NCBI GenBank assembly: GCA_003344405.1
Contig: NOWV01000060.1
Location: forward strand, 310,001-374,000
DNA: 64,000 nt
Origin: Trichoplax sp. H2
Taxonomy: Eukaryota; Placozoa; Uniplacotomia; Trichoplacea
Direction: 5' to 3'
The first letter of the stretch is position 1. Each line of letters opens with the position of its first letter. The position numbers and the translations under genes were made by a program. The notes beneath the pieces are model-generated. The model was not told where the DNA came from, searched no databases, and was given only the letters and a program-made list of their open reading frames with translations. Positions 1-12,146 of the stretch are shown here, one piece after another.

Positions 1-3000
1 TACATCCAAAACATGTCATTATGATTGATGCTAAAACAAAGGTAAGATCATTTACATTCTCTTATTAGCAATGGCTTTAATTGCTCTACAGGTAGATAAT
101 AACAATCATTCTATCGCAATCTGATGTCTGGCCGTGACTTGCTGCGACATGGATAGTAGTTACGAAAAAAATATTATCAACTAGATTTAAATGGTGACTA
201 ATTTATCTGAAACTGTAATTTTCTATATCCAAAATTAGGAAAAGATCTCGTATAATAGCTTTCAAACACTAAAACGTTGGGAACCAGGACATTTTGGCCA
301 TGTGGTTACGATGCAGTTGACTTTTACGAATAAAGCACATACCTTCCTTCTGGAGGATGAACAGTATGTAATTTCAAATCCTAATAATAATTACAGTGAA
401 AAATGAATTGATTCCATGCAGCATTTAGATTACTTTGTTTATATTCATGATTTTTGTTTGTATTTGAATAGGCAATGGCAGGAATTAGATCAGCTATTTT
501 GGGCATGTATTGAAGAATTAGACTGGCAGGTAAGATTGCTGCATTGGTGATATATGTTAGTAAAGGAGAATAATCGTATATCATGATTATTATAACTATT
601 GGTTATACTTTAACTAGTTTAAATTGTTGTTCTCATAGCGAATCTCAAAGATGAGTAAAACTCCCTGGAGTAAACTAGCTGAGGAAACTCAGACTTGGGG
701 TCGAGCGGCAGCGGCAGCACATGCTAGAACGATTACTGTTCAGGCTGCAGCAAGATTGAGTAGTTCTACGGCTACCGAAGAAGATCTTGAAAATTATCAT
801 AGTGTAGCAGAGTTGAAAGCAAAGACCGTCAGCCACGGTGGTAGTTTGTCTTCTTTAGGATCAGGAAGTGTAACTCTTCGTCGAAGTAGTACTGCCAAAC
901 AGTCTTCTAATGGAAGTTCTTATTCAAGCGGCAAGGACGTTGATGAACGGCTAAGATCAGTTCCAATGCGAAGAAGATCACATCAAAATAATGGTAATGT
1001 TCAATAGATTAAAGGGATAAATAATTACGTCATAAACGAACTTAGAGGCTACGATATCGATCATTTTTATGGTATATCATCAGCTACTTTTCTTGCTTTT
1101 CATATTTATTTCAGCCTGCCATATTGTAACTTAAACTTTTTCATATCTACATTAATAATACCTTTATATACTAATTATGTACGCGGATGTAATTTTTGTA
1201 TTTGAATTTGGTCATGATGTCTAATACGTTAAGACATACGGCAATAATGCAACTGTTTCTGTCGATGATTGTTTGTACCTGTATAAATAAATTAATTTGA
1301 TTCGTATTCATGTTTGCATGGTAATATCGTAACTCAAAATATAGAAGGACGTGGATCGCCCATGAAACCTCCATCAGATACTCCAAAGTGGCGCATGAGG
1401 CAAGTGTGGGCACTTAGTCAGCCGCCAGCAATTAAGAAGCAAGTTTCTCGCGACTCTGTGAACTCTGATGCCTCATTAGATGAAAGCTGGGTTTATGTGG
1501 AAAGGCGATCATCATCATCTGGGGAGTCTACACAGACCCCAGCTACCGGTACTTCTTTATTAGATGACCAATCCAATACATGGTATCGTCGCAATCATCC
1601 GTCATCACCAGATTCAAGAAGTAAAAGAAATCAGACCGTGCGAACTTCGCCTAGGCTTGCTCAAAGAGATCGTCATCAATCCAATACCATTCCTCGTGAA
1701 GATAGTAATACTTCGCTCAATCTCTCTCTAGCTGAGAATAAAAATACCAACGACGATTACCGTAAATCGTCCTTCGTTACAAGTTCACCAACCGATTCTT
1801 TTATCGATGTTAGCACCATAGTAGATGAAGCTTACGCTAATGATACTTCTAAAGGAAGGAGTATTAGTCGTGCATCAACATCAAGCAGCATCGCGGAAAG
1901 TTTAACTACAAATGAGACAAAGAAATTACCAAGAAATTCTACTTTTGGTAGTCTAGAAAGTGAACTAGGTTATAGTAATAGTTATAAATCAACTGAGAGC
2001 AGCCTCTCAAGAAGGGATATGGTTAAGCCGGCTGGCGTTAAATCAATTGAAAGTTATGGAATTGTAGTGGATTTCCCAAAATGTCCTTGCCCACCAGATC
2101 CGGACTTGCCAGAATTGGACCTAGAAAGTATAACGTAAGTAAAGAAGTTTTTGTACTGTACCTCTTAATACTTCATCGCCATCCTACTAATCGCCTAAAC
2201 TACTTACTGTACGGAAATAGACGTATACTTATTCAATTTCTTTTAATAATTTAATCGTATTGTAGAAATATCGATCTTTTACGTTATCCTAGAGAACTGG
2301 CAAAGCAAATAACCTTGATCGATCACCGTAAGCTATTTAGATTAATAACTGACAACAATGAATTTTTATATATTCTTATAATTAATAAATTCTAATATAC
2401 AGTAAAATTGAATTTAAGATAAAAGCTATTTCAGTATAAAGTTTGATAGGACACTACTGCGTTAATAAGCACGTTGCATTCGTCTTTACTTCACTAGAAT
2501 TTTTTATTTCAAGTTAAGAGAGGCTTAATTACATATGACTCTTGGTAATTTTTGTAATGCTATTACAGATTTATTCCGTCAAGTCACTGTTAGTGAGTGT
2601 CATAAAAAATTTTCAAGTGTGTCGAAAAAGAAAAGACATTTTGATGAGAATAATCCTATCCAGGGATTTGCTGAAAGATTTAATAAGGTATGCGACTATA
2701 AAGACACTTTAAAACATTTTCAAGGCCTAATCATGGCAACTTTACCTTGATACTAAGCATGAAAGAATTATTTCTCTGTCTTCAATGACAAATTGGACTA
2801 CTTTTATTTTCAGTTAATTAAATTATGCTGGCTACAGACTTTATTTTATTCAAGTTTAATCGGCATGAGAATATTCTGCTTCTTTGATATTTTAGTTAAG
2901 TCAGTGGGTAACTGCTTCTGTATTAATGGAGAAGGATATCGAAGTTAGAGCGCATATACTTTGCCAATTTATATTAACGGCCAAGGTAACTAAACTATTA

Positions 3001-4234
3001 ACGTAGCCTCATTACAAATACAGTAAATATATAGTATACCCTACCATGCACAATACAGAGTTTACTGATAGATATCCACTCTATGGCTTGGATACTACAA
3101 TAATCTCAAAGTTACATCATCTTATATTCATAAAATTTATTTGTAGCATTGCTTGCAATTCGCAAATTACAATGCGGTTATGGCAATTGTTGTTGCCGGA
3201 CTTGGCAGCAGTCCAATTCGCCGATTAGAAAAAACGAAAGCGGTATTTAAAAATGTTTTATCTCATCTCTTATTAGATAAATTTTAAATATTGGTTTTAA
3301 TGCTGTAGTACAGTAAATTAATTTCTGACTTTAAAATAACAGTAAAACCATACAGATTACGCTACTATTTCTAGATGTAGAAAGAAGATTCATTTCGATT
3401 TTCTAATGTTATTCCCGCGTTTGATACTGTAGCTTATTTCGAAAGAAATTCTGGCCGAATATGATAATATGGAAATTTTGATGGATCCTAAGGTATATTG
3501 ATTGATGACAATAAAGTCTTTTGGCCAGATCGCGTCTCTGTTCTATTGCATAAGAAATAGAAGTAGAAAAATCATACTGTATTATAAATGAGTGTATAAT
3601 TGATGTTATCCCATTTACATTCCTCCATGTGATTAAACTTTGCAATTCTTTGTAGTTAACGTCCTGTCTGATTCATTTTACAATAGAGCAATTACAAAGA
3701 ATATCGTGACGCTATAAAGACAGCGCCTACTCCTGCTGTTCCTTATTTCGGTAATATTGATTATCGATAATTATAATTTTAGTAGCTATGAATACCAAAT
3801 TTATGCACTATCATAGGCAGTTATCAATTTATCACTAAGAGAAAAATCTTCCGTCCATTCTTTTCATATCAGGCATCTATTTAAAAGATTTAACGTTCGC
3901 TACTGACGGCAATCCAGATTACTTGCGAGGTGGTTTAATTAATTTAACGAAAAGGCGTTATATGTATGTCGTCCTGGAAGAGATGAAACGATTTCAGAAA
4001 GAAAAATATTTCTTCCAATCGGTATGTAAATTGATAATATCATTTTAGCATCTACTGTATCTATCAATTCTCTGTACATTAAGTATTAGCTAGAATTTTA
4101 CAAGTTTTGAATATCGTTAGCAAATATTAATTGGATTACAATATATTTAGATACCGGAAATTCAAGATTTCATATGTGATGTAAAGAAATATACCGAAGA
4201 AGAACTTTATAAAATGTCAATAGATCTAGAGTAA
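1..4234 (+). CDS. RasGEF (CDC25-homology) domain protein, 5' partial
   Basis: Guanine nucleotide exchange factor that should load GTP onto a Ras-family GTPase; the target GTPase cannot be told. Exons: <3-41, 239-363, 472-529, 639-993, 1345-2134, 2266-2327, 2569-2687, 2896-2985, 3147-3242, 3433-3492, 3687-3750, 3873-4021, 4151-4234. They join in frame to 696 visible residues plus a TAA stop. The catalytic domain fills about residues 456-690. Seen in order are the ELAKQITLID start, FAERFNK, WVTASVL, the NYNAVMAIVAGLGSSPIRRL block, VPYFGIYLKDLTF, the GNPDYLRGGLIN block and KRRYMYVVLEEMKRFQ, all typical RasGEF landmarks. Residues 1 to about 75 resemble a FERM-F3/PTB lobe (MIDAKTKE, LKRWEPG). A Ser-rich, probably disordered linker of about 380 residues lies between. 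No RasGEF_N (REM) domain is visible; it may lie upstream of the window. Domain call firm; subfamily unresolved; the first three exons are less certain than the rest. Confidence 0.88.
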
Positions 4235-5781
4235 TTAACCTCCAGCTCTGGGCCTTACGATAGACAAACATTGATGTTTGCAACAAGCGGAGACTTCATT
4301 GAAAGGCTAATTAATTGCGCTGAAATAAGTATGTAAGATACCAGCTTGTATTCTAAATGCAATGATAGGCTGGACACTGTTAGGCGTGTAAAATGATGTA
4401 TCTAGTGTATAAAACTTCAGTTTGTTCGACTTTATATAAACTGCTATATACTTTTATGGTATGATTTATGTATAATTTAATATATTTTTTATTAATCCGC
4501 TTGTACGAGATAACAGGCATAACAAACACACTAGCAGGATTAATAATAATTGGATAGTAAGATATGGGATGAGTTTATGGCTGAAAGTTTATTTCTTGCA
4601 TAATATGTTTTCATGTAAAGTATTCATCTTGTATAGAACTCACTAGACAGATTGATTAATTAATTATAATTATTGGTATACCTGTTATACAGATTCAAGT
4701 TAAATTAAAGTAGTATTGCACTGATTTTCCTAGTAATTTTTTACTTTATCAACTGTATATTCATCTGACTTAGTACACGATTGATTCTATTACTGCAATT
4801 CATTATTATACTTCCATTTAGTGACATAATATTACACCCGTAATTTAATGTACGTATGACACGAATTTACCTCAATTTTAGATGGAATCTTTGATCTTGC
4901 TTATTCAACCCAAGAAAAATTTCTAATGTTTTTGCTTATATTCTATAGTGGTTAAGAAAAGGCACCGTTGGTTGTTCATTTGTATCCCTATAACGAATAT
5001 CTTTATTATTTTACTGATTCTGTCCCTTGTAAGAATAGGTTAATAGGAGCAATAATGTTGTGAAGAAAAACAGCTTATCATTCACTTGCGTTTTTCTATG
5101 GACAATCTACTTGAACCGCTGATTTATATTAATAAAATTTTTAAAGCACAGTGATTTTCAATTTACGTTCAGTCTTCAGTGTGTTGCTCTCATAATGAAA
5201 TGATGCTTCCTTACGTTAATAGAGTCATTAATCCCATGTCATGAAGGCAGCTAAGACGACTCTATGCCATTCGTTTACGTAATCTATGCGCGTATAGTGT
5301 AATTATTTAAAATCTAAACTGGCGACAAAATCAATCCCGAGCGATTATATTAGTATGGTAGTTAGTGTAGTCTCGTTTTTGAGGTCTGTCTTGACAGTCG
5401 GTGATGATATGAAAGAGATGGAAATCATTGGTCTTGCGTGACATTTCTGGAAATGTCACTAAAACGACGGCACTGCATGCTCATTGTACCGGTTGAAATA
5501 TACCCAATCTATAGACCCAATTCTTTTTCCTAATTTTTAAATTGACTTTTAGATATGCAAAACAAAAAGTGAATTGGGCCTAGAGCCTGTGTTATGATTT
5601 CAGCTCATTGCAATCGTTATGTGTTGGCAAAATGCATTGATATTCCAGTACATTGCTGTGCTGTAGTCAACTCAAGCTGTTTAGATGCAGTGTTGCCTTC
5701 AACTCTATCTGTCAATTTTGAAGAAATATCCTTTAAAATTTGGCTTCAATTCAACGTCGACAGATCAGTTCAGCCTTAAGA
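4235..5781. other. Intergenic stretch after the RasGEF gene
   Basis: AT-rich sequence that should include the 3' UTR of the RasGEF gene. A 61-codon open frame at 5594-5779 has no recognisable domain and ends where the repeat element begins. I see no supported gene, RNA gene or mobile element here. Confidence 0.5.
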
Positions 5782-6442
5782 AATTGCCTCTTGCTATTTT
5801 GAATTACTTTTTATTGCAGTATTGATTAGTTTTATTTCTTGGATTGAAATTTTAAATGCAAAACAATCAATCAATCAGTCAGTGGTAGATCCAAATCAAC
5901 CGAGTTAAAGTCACGTGGTAATAGGTGAGTCGCAGTACAGTATACAGTACTGTATTTCCGCTGCTGTACAGTGTACAGTGTACAGTACTGAACTGTCCTG
6001 TACTGTATGAAAGGTTCTTACAATGTCATACTTTTGGGCCACCGTACCATAGACTGTACTGTATCGTATAGGGTTAGGGTTACTGTACACTGTACAGTGT
6101 ACAGTACTGTAGTTGCACTGTACGGTTTCGGACGCCTGGACTACGGCAGACCTGCATCTGCACTATTACGCGTACTGTACAGTACAGTGTACTGTACTGT
6201 ACTGTACTGTACTGTACTGTACTGTATGTACACTAGTAGTGCACTGTACACTTGTACAGTAGATGCACGGTACGGTTTCGGACGCCTGGACTACGATTCT
6301 GGACTACGACGTGTAGTGTACTGTAGTTGCACGGTGCGGTTTCGGACGCCTGGATTACGGCCGACCTGCATCTGGACTACTGGACGTCAAGACCTTGGCC
6401 CAGCGGGAAGGAGAAAAGAAAGTCAGATGTTTTGAAAACCAG
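5782..6442. repeat. GTAC-rich minisatellite element, copy 1
   Basis: A unique leader (5782 to about 5935) is followed by GTAC/CTGTAC-rich simple sequence, a short TTAGGG-like tract (6071-6082) and three units of a GC-richer minisatellite whose cores start near 6124, 6274 and 6338 (GGTTTCGGACGCCTGGACTA). A tail ends in GAAAACCAG at 6442, directly before the N gap. Leader and tail both recur in copy 2. Repeated open frames across the units (RFRTPGLRQTCIWTT and similar) are by-products of the repeat, not genes. Confidence 0.85.
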
Positions 6443-6462
6443 NNNNNNNNNNNNNNNNNNNN
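6443..6462. other. Assembly gap (20 N)
   Basis: Twenty N bases, likely a placeholder of arbitrary length. The flanks are two copies of the same element, so the assembler probably failed inside a repeat or joined two alleles. Confidence 0.99.
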
Positions 6463-7591
6463 AATTGCCTCTTGCTATTTTGAATTACTTTTTATTGCAG
6501 TATTGATTAGTTTTATTTCTTGGATTGAAATTTTAAATGCAAAACAATCAATCAATCAGTCAGTGGTAGATCCAAATCAACCGAGTTAAAGTCACGTGGT
6601 GATAGGTGAGTCGCAGTACAGTATATTTCTGCTGCTGTACAGTGTACAGTGTACAGTACTGAACTGTCCTGTACTGTACTGTACTGTATGAAAGGTTCTT
6701 ACAGTGTCATAGTTTTGGGCCACCGTACCATGGACTGTACTGTACCGTATAGGGTTAGGGTTACTGTACTGTACTGTACTGTACGGTATAGTAAAAGCAA
6801 GTGAATCACGGCGTAAAGTAGAGTCCTGTATGAGTTCAAAGAGCAGCCAATCACGTTGTACAGTACAGGACTGTAGTCGGTTTCGGACGCCTGGACTACG
6901 GCAGACCTGCCTCTGGACTACGACGTGTACTGTACACTGTACACTGTACAGTACTGCAGTTGCACTGTATGGTTTCGGACGCCCGGACTGCGGTATACCT
7001 GCATCTGGACTATTACGTGTAGTGTACAGTACAGTACACTGTACAGTACGCTAGTAGTGTAGATACATGGTACGGTTTCGGACGCCTGGACTACTGTACG
7101 TCAGACCTGCATCTGGACTTTTATGTGTACTGGACTGTAGTTGCACGGTGCGGTTTCGGACGCCTGGACTACGGCAGACCTGCATCTGGACTACGACGTG
7201 TACTGTACAGTACACTGTACAGTACTGTAGTTGCACTGTACGGTTTCGGACGCCTGGACTACGGCAGGCCTGCATCTGGACTATTACGCGTACTGTACAC
7301 TAGTAGTGTACAGTAGATGCACGGTACGGTTTCGGACGCCTGGACTACGGCAGACCTGCATCTGGACTATTACGCGTACTGTACAGTGTACACTGTACGG
7401 TAGATGCACGGTACGGTTTCGGACGCCTGGACTACGTCAGACCTGCGTCTGGACTACGACGTGTAGTGTACTGTAGTTGCACGGTGCGGTTTCGGACGCC
7501 TGGACTACGGCCGACCTGCATCTGGACTACTGGACGTCAAGACCTTAGCCCAGCGGGAGGAGAAAAGAAAGTCAGATGTTTTGAAAACCAG
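6463..7591. repeat. GTAC-rich minisatellite element, copy 2
   Basis: Same leader, TTAGGG-like tract (6752-6763) and tail as copy 1, but with eight minisatellite units instead of three; cores begin near 6879, 6971, 7074, 7152, 7242, 7328, 7415 and 7488, about 73-102 bp apart. Units are separated by short palindromic runs of CTGTAC, GTACAG and ACTGTAC. Leader and tail differ from copy 1 at few positions. The unit is visibly richer in G+C than the surrounding DNA. Confidence 0.88.
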
Positions 7592-8323
7592 ATCGTATGC
7601 AAAATAAAGGCGTCAAAGTAAAACTTGCTTCATTTTCTTCCATGGACTTCTAACTTTATCCTTCGTCCATCTCTTGACCACAGTCATTGCAAATCTGAAA
7701 TTACTTCAAATAGGGTAAGATTAACCATGACTAATGGTAGGGTAATGAAAGTGTTGATCAGGTGGTGTGTATTCATTTCTACGTATCGATCTTGTCGCTG
7801 CTGCGTTGGTCGGGCGTTATCCATGCTAAACGATGACAATGCGGTTTAATCTGGCCAAGTTGCTGCCAGAGAAGTGATTCATATTTAGCTTTACTGTCCA
7901 TCGCGATCAAACTCCATCCCATGGACAGTACGACATTATGAATCGTCTTCATTAAAAATACAATTTGTATGTGCTATTAAAATTGATAGCGATAAATTAT
8001 CCTTGATCATTGTAGTTGTAAGAGTCAAATGAACGATTCTCGAATCATCATCCATCCAATTAAAAACAACAAACAAAATAAATTGTTGATTAAAATTAAA
8101 GAAAAAAAAATCAATGGGAAAAAATCCAAAATGTCTCCTTTGATCAGCCAATCTTGAGCTGTAAGATTGTACCCAATGACCAGATAGAGATAGTGTATTT
8201 GATCGATTGATTTTTCCATAAAATGATGATAATACGCTTGGATTGATGGACTAGCAAGATCGATTAATTAATTAATTCATTTTTTTTTCAATCATCATTT
8301 GATAGATACAATTAGGCAGTAAT
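7592..8323. other. Presumed 5' flank of PDCD10
   Basis: No gene recognised. Open frames on both strands here (for example 7625-7849 and, on the minus strand, 7936-8219) show no domain and overlap AT-rich tracts. The promoter and 5' UTR of the PDCD10 gene should lie in the last few hundred bases, but no core promoter element stands out. Confidence 0.4.
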
Positions 8324-11300
8324 ATGGCTACTTCTGCTTCGAAAGAGCAAAAGGTGGTGGCTTCCTTAGCATTACATGGAATGGTACTGCCAACGATCGA
8401 TGAGGTAGGTATATCTGTGCACGACATAGCATACCCATCCATCTCGTCGCTGTTGCCATTGAGAGATAGCGAAAAAGGCGATAGAAAGCTTCTTCCTTGT
8501 CCATTTTCCACTTCTACTCTACACTTGAAAGTCCTAGACTACGGTGATCGTCGGTCCAAACAGTTCTATGGGTAGTTTTTAGGATAGTCATGGATAAAAG
8601 AGAGAAAGCACTTTTATCATATCATCCAAAAAGCATCGTTATCGTATAACGATGATCTACTGTATTCTTTTCCACAGCTTCGTCCCTTCTTCAGGACCGC
8701 GGCTACGAGCTTCACATCGCGATACGAATAGCTATACTATATAGCGCGACGCAATCGAATCCAAGACAACTTAAACATTCATCATACTGTACAATTGATC
8801 AAGATGGATCAACACTATCGATGCTCAGCTAGCTGAAAGTGCAGCCATTGCAAGAGTTGATTTCACCTTGCTGATATGCTGACTCTACTGTATCATGCAG
8901 TTTGTAAGCGGCCTTCTTCTGTACAAGGTCTATTTATCAATGGACGACTCTAACCGCTCCATAAATTGAAACATTCTATTGCATACCTTAAAAGGCAATA
9001 CTTGAATTACTTGTCTAGTCAATTCGCCATCCCATGAACGAAAGTGACTGCTGATGTAATTTCTATCCCTATGAGTGAACAATAGTCTTGTTAAACGTAT
9101 TGACTACCGGGTTGAAAATGATGTCCTTTCGATCCTTTCTGATAGGCATGTGTGTTAAGAACAAACTACTTAAGAGGAATCACTATAAAATCGAAAATTA
9201 AATCATGTATTAGTTAACAATCTTTTTGTTAAGCAATTCACTACAGGTTAGAAATTATTATACCATAATGATTCGATCTCATAACTTCGTTGACAATCCA
9301 TTTGTTGAGCATATTTACTACAAGATAAAAACATTTATCGTCCAAATTCTATTTCGCTTTTCAAAGTTGGCAGTGTCGGTTAATCCTATTCCGTACAAGA
9401 TCGACAATTACATAGTCAGGATTTTATATCTTTCAGCGCCTAGACTAGTTAACAATCCTTTGTATGAAGTGTATTTAGTTCAAGGTAGAATTTTATTTCG
9501 TTGCGATTTCTATCAAGCGATAGGTACTCATAACTACCGTAAGGTAATCTGTTCAACGGATTAATTACTAATAACATGATAGATAAATAGTAATCGAAAT
9601 TCTATCTCATACAATTTTAGTGAACAATCTGTTTGTTGAACTTATTGACTGCCGCATAGAAAATTACATCGTCAATATGTTTGTTAAACTTACTTCTACC
9701 TACTAGATACAAAGTTACATCGTCGCAATTCTAATTCATAGAACTATTAAACGCAGTGAGTTGGCTAAACTTATTTACTACAAGATAGTTTGTTAAACTG
9801 ATTGCTTACAAGTAGATAATTGCGTCGTCAATGGGTTTGTTAAATTTTCTTCTACTGGATAGAAAATACATCGTCGGGATTCTATCTCATAGAGCTAATA
9901 GACAATGTGTTTATTAAACTTATTTACTACTACATAGTTTGTTAAACGATTAGCTAGCAATCAGTTTACTAAGTATTCGCATTTACTACAAGATAGAAAA
10001 TTATGTCATGAACCTATTATAGAATAGTAGCCTACGCTGGGTTTTAATTCGTTCCCCGACATAATTGCGTTAATTGTATCGAATTGTCAGTTCGCAGGTG
10101 ATCGATTCGTTTTTCGTGTAGTAACGTAATTAACAACCACATTTAAATTTGGGATATTTGCTCTAATGTACAAGCCTATTTGATAGATAGTCGTTTTAAT
10201 TATACAAATCAGTTTTTTCTTCGCATACGATTATGTAACTTTGGATGGTAAAAATACGACGATATCAATAATTCATCTCTATCGTTGTTATTAACAGTTA
10301 CAGCAAGGACAGAACACCCATGGAGCCAAAATATTACGCGATGCCTTCGTTAACATAGAGAGTCAAATTCCTGGCATTACGCACCAATTTCTGAATGCTA
10401 TCATAGAATCAGGTATAGCTTGTTCATTGTTCAATTTGGATATTCTTGCTTACCCTATCATTTAATCAATACTGAAGTTTATTCGTTGTGTGATTTACCG
10501 CGAGTGCAAAGCTATGGTTAAGTACTCAGTTATTCCTAAAGACTTTAGCTACTTTAGCATTCTCTTTCTTAGGATAGATTTTATTGCGACGCTAATATTT
10601 CATTCGCGACAGATTTATCAATGTCATCATACTAGTATAATATCAATTTAGGAAATATCAAAGACATTCATCTTTTTATATGCTGTAGATTTGTTGCAAT
10701 CATTATGCTGTACGAGTATGATATCAATGTTAGAACATGATAGTAAATTGTATCTACGTATTATCATGCATATATTCAGTAAATCAAATGTACGACCTGC
10801 AATAATAAATGTTGGAGACAGTTCAGTCTATTCTTACAACTTCAAATTAATGCATTTATTCAATGACTGCATTTTCGGCTAGTTATCCATTCTCCTTTCT
10901 CGATAATCACGTATTGATCATTTGATGTTACAGATAATTCGAAAACTGATTTAAACTTTGAACAATCCATGTTACGTTATGCTGTTACTCCTTGTAAAGG
11001 TAAGTTATCTACAGTATGAGTAATTTCTCATCTTATGAGAATAAAATGACTCAAATCTATAATTTTTACGTTTATTATTTTAGTAATGATAAGATTATCC
11101 TTTCATTACCTTTGGAGCATGCTTAATAATTTGCATTCTGTGTTGGTTTATTGCAAATATAGCGAAAGTGCTATTATTTATAATGTTGAAGAAATTTTAA
11201 TTCTATGTTGAAATCAACCACAACTCGTTTTATGCAGATGAAACCAATGTTAATAAATATATATGTTATGATATTCCTTTTGTAGAATATCAACTTGATC

Positions 11301-12146
11301 GTCCTGAAAAGGAATTTGTAAGATTATCAAGTAGATCTACAGGTATCATAAGTGAATACAAGATTGAAGTAAAAATTTTTAGTCACTAATAACTAAGCCA
11401 TGCAGTTTATGTTACCCAATAATATTCATCGAATATTATATAGCTGGGCAATATCTATAAGTTATGATAAGCGTAAGAAATGGGGCTTGTGTTTCTTATT
11501 GGTACCTCTGCATATTCTTGCGATAAAGCTATACTGTACAACTAATTGTGTTCATCTTTATCTATTTATTAGCGTTAAAGTCGATCCTAAGTAGGATACC
11601 TGACGACATTGGAGATAGATCGAAATTCTTGAACACAATAAAGTAAGTTAATACGGAAATTACCTTATGAATATTGCAATCCGGTAGTAATATATTTGCA
11701 TGCGAACTTACAATGTTTACTATTTATAAAAGGAGTATCGCGTCGGCTATAAAAGAAATGTTAGATGCTTTAAATGATGTATGCAAAAAGCACAAGGACT
11801 TTAAAAAGGTATCCTAGACGTGTAATAAATAATACATCATTAAGGTACCATTATGGTCATCATTTCTATACTGCAGTTATTGACGGTAACGGGTACTTTT
11901 AGCTTTTAGAAGTTCAAAAAAAAGAATTTATCCAGCAATCAAAGAATTTCAGTGACACTCTAAAGCGATATTTTAAAGAGGAGAAGTAAGAATTAGATAC
12001 TTACTGTTAAGGCATAAGGCAGTTGTCATGATTAATCTTACTAAAATTTTAATTTCAGCGCTGACGCCGTTTTTGAAAGTGCCAATCGACTTATCAATTA
12101 TACCAACGCTATTCTACGAAATATTAGAATGATATCGGCAAAGTAG
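8324..12146 (+). CDS. PDCD10: Programmed cell death protein 10 (cerebral cavernous malformation 3)
   Basis: Eight exons: 8324-8404, 10298-10412, 10934-10999, 11286-11342, 11573-11642, 11733-11808, 11903-11985, 12059-12146. They join to 636 nt, that is 211 residues plus TAG; human PDCD10 has 212. Exons 1-3 give the N-terminal helical dimerisation domain. The rest gives the C-terminal FAT-homology four-helix domain, with close matches to the vertebrate protein at SRIPDDIGDRSKFLNTIK, IASAIKEMLD, QKKEF, FSDTLKRYF and SANRLI. In known animals it bridges GCKIII kinases to the STRIPAK phosphatase-kinase complex and, through the FAT domain, binds CCM2 and LD-motif proteins; it acts in the cytosol, Golgi and cell junctions. 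Exon 2 could start six bases later (a second AG). Exon 4 is placed at 11286 because that AG follows a pyrimidine tract and keeps the alignment ungapped; an upstream AG would add 16 residues. Intron 1 (1.9 kb) is much longer than the others. Confidence 0.95.
9075..10020. repeat. Degenerate tandem array in PDCD10 intron 1
   Basis: Diverged units recur at irregular spacing. The consensus is roughly AACAATCTGTTTGTTAAACT, then TATTTACTACAAGATAGAAA, then a segment like ATTACATCGTCGGGATTCTA and TCTCATAGAACTA. Clear starts are near 9075, 9212, 9290, 9449, 9621 and 9903, with partial units between. The 112-codon open frame at 9226-9564 lies inside the array and is not a gene. No terminal inverted repeats or coding capacity are visible. 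Confidence 0.7.

Noticed and set aside
6071-6082. Telomere-like TTAGGG tract as a chromosome end or fusion site
   Set aside because: Only about two units, present inside both element copies and flanked by ordinary repeat sequence.
6007-7476. Several overlapping open frames with repeated RFRTPGL / CIWTT peptides
   Set aside because: They are translations of the minisatellite units in different frames on both strands, without start context, splice structure or domain.
5782-7591. CRISPR-like array
   Set aside because: Units are adjacent variable minisatellite copies with GTAC simple sequence between them, not constant repeats with unique spacers, and the DNA is eukaryotic.
7936-8219. Minus-strand open frames rich in Phe, Ile and Leu
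   Set aside because: They come from translating A-rich and T-rich tracts; there is no sequence logic beyond composition.
9226-9564. 112-codon open frame
   Set aside because: Lies in the degenerate repeat array within PDCD10 intron 1; the peptide repeats follow the DNA repeat.
11238-11285. Upstream extension of PDCD10 exon 4 from the AG at 11237
   Set aside because: It would keep the frame but insert 16 residues absent from the family; the AG at 11285 after CCTTTTGTAG gives an ungapped alignment.
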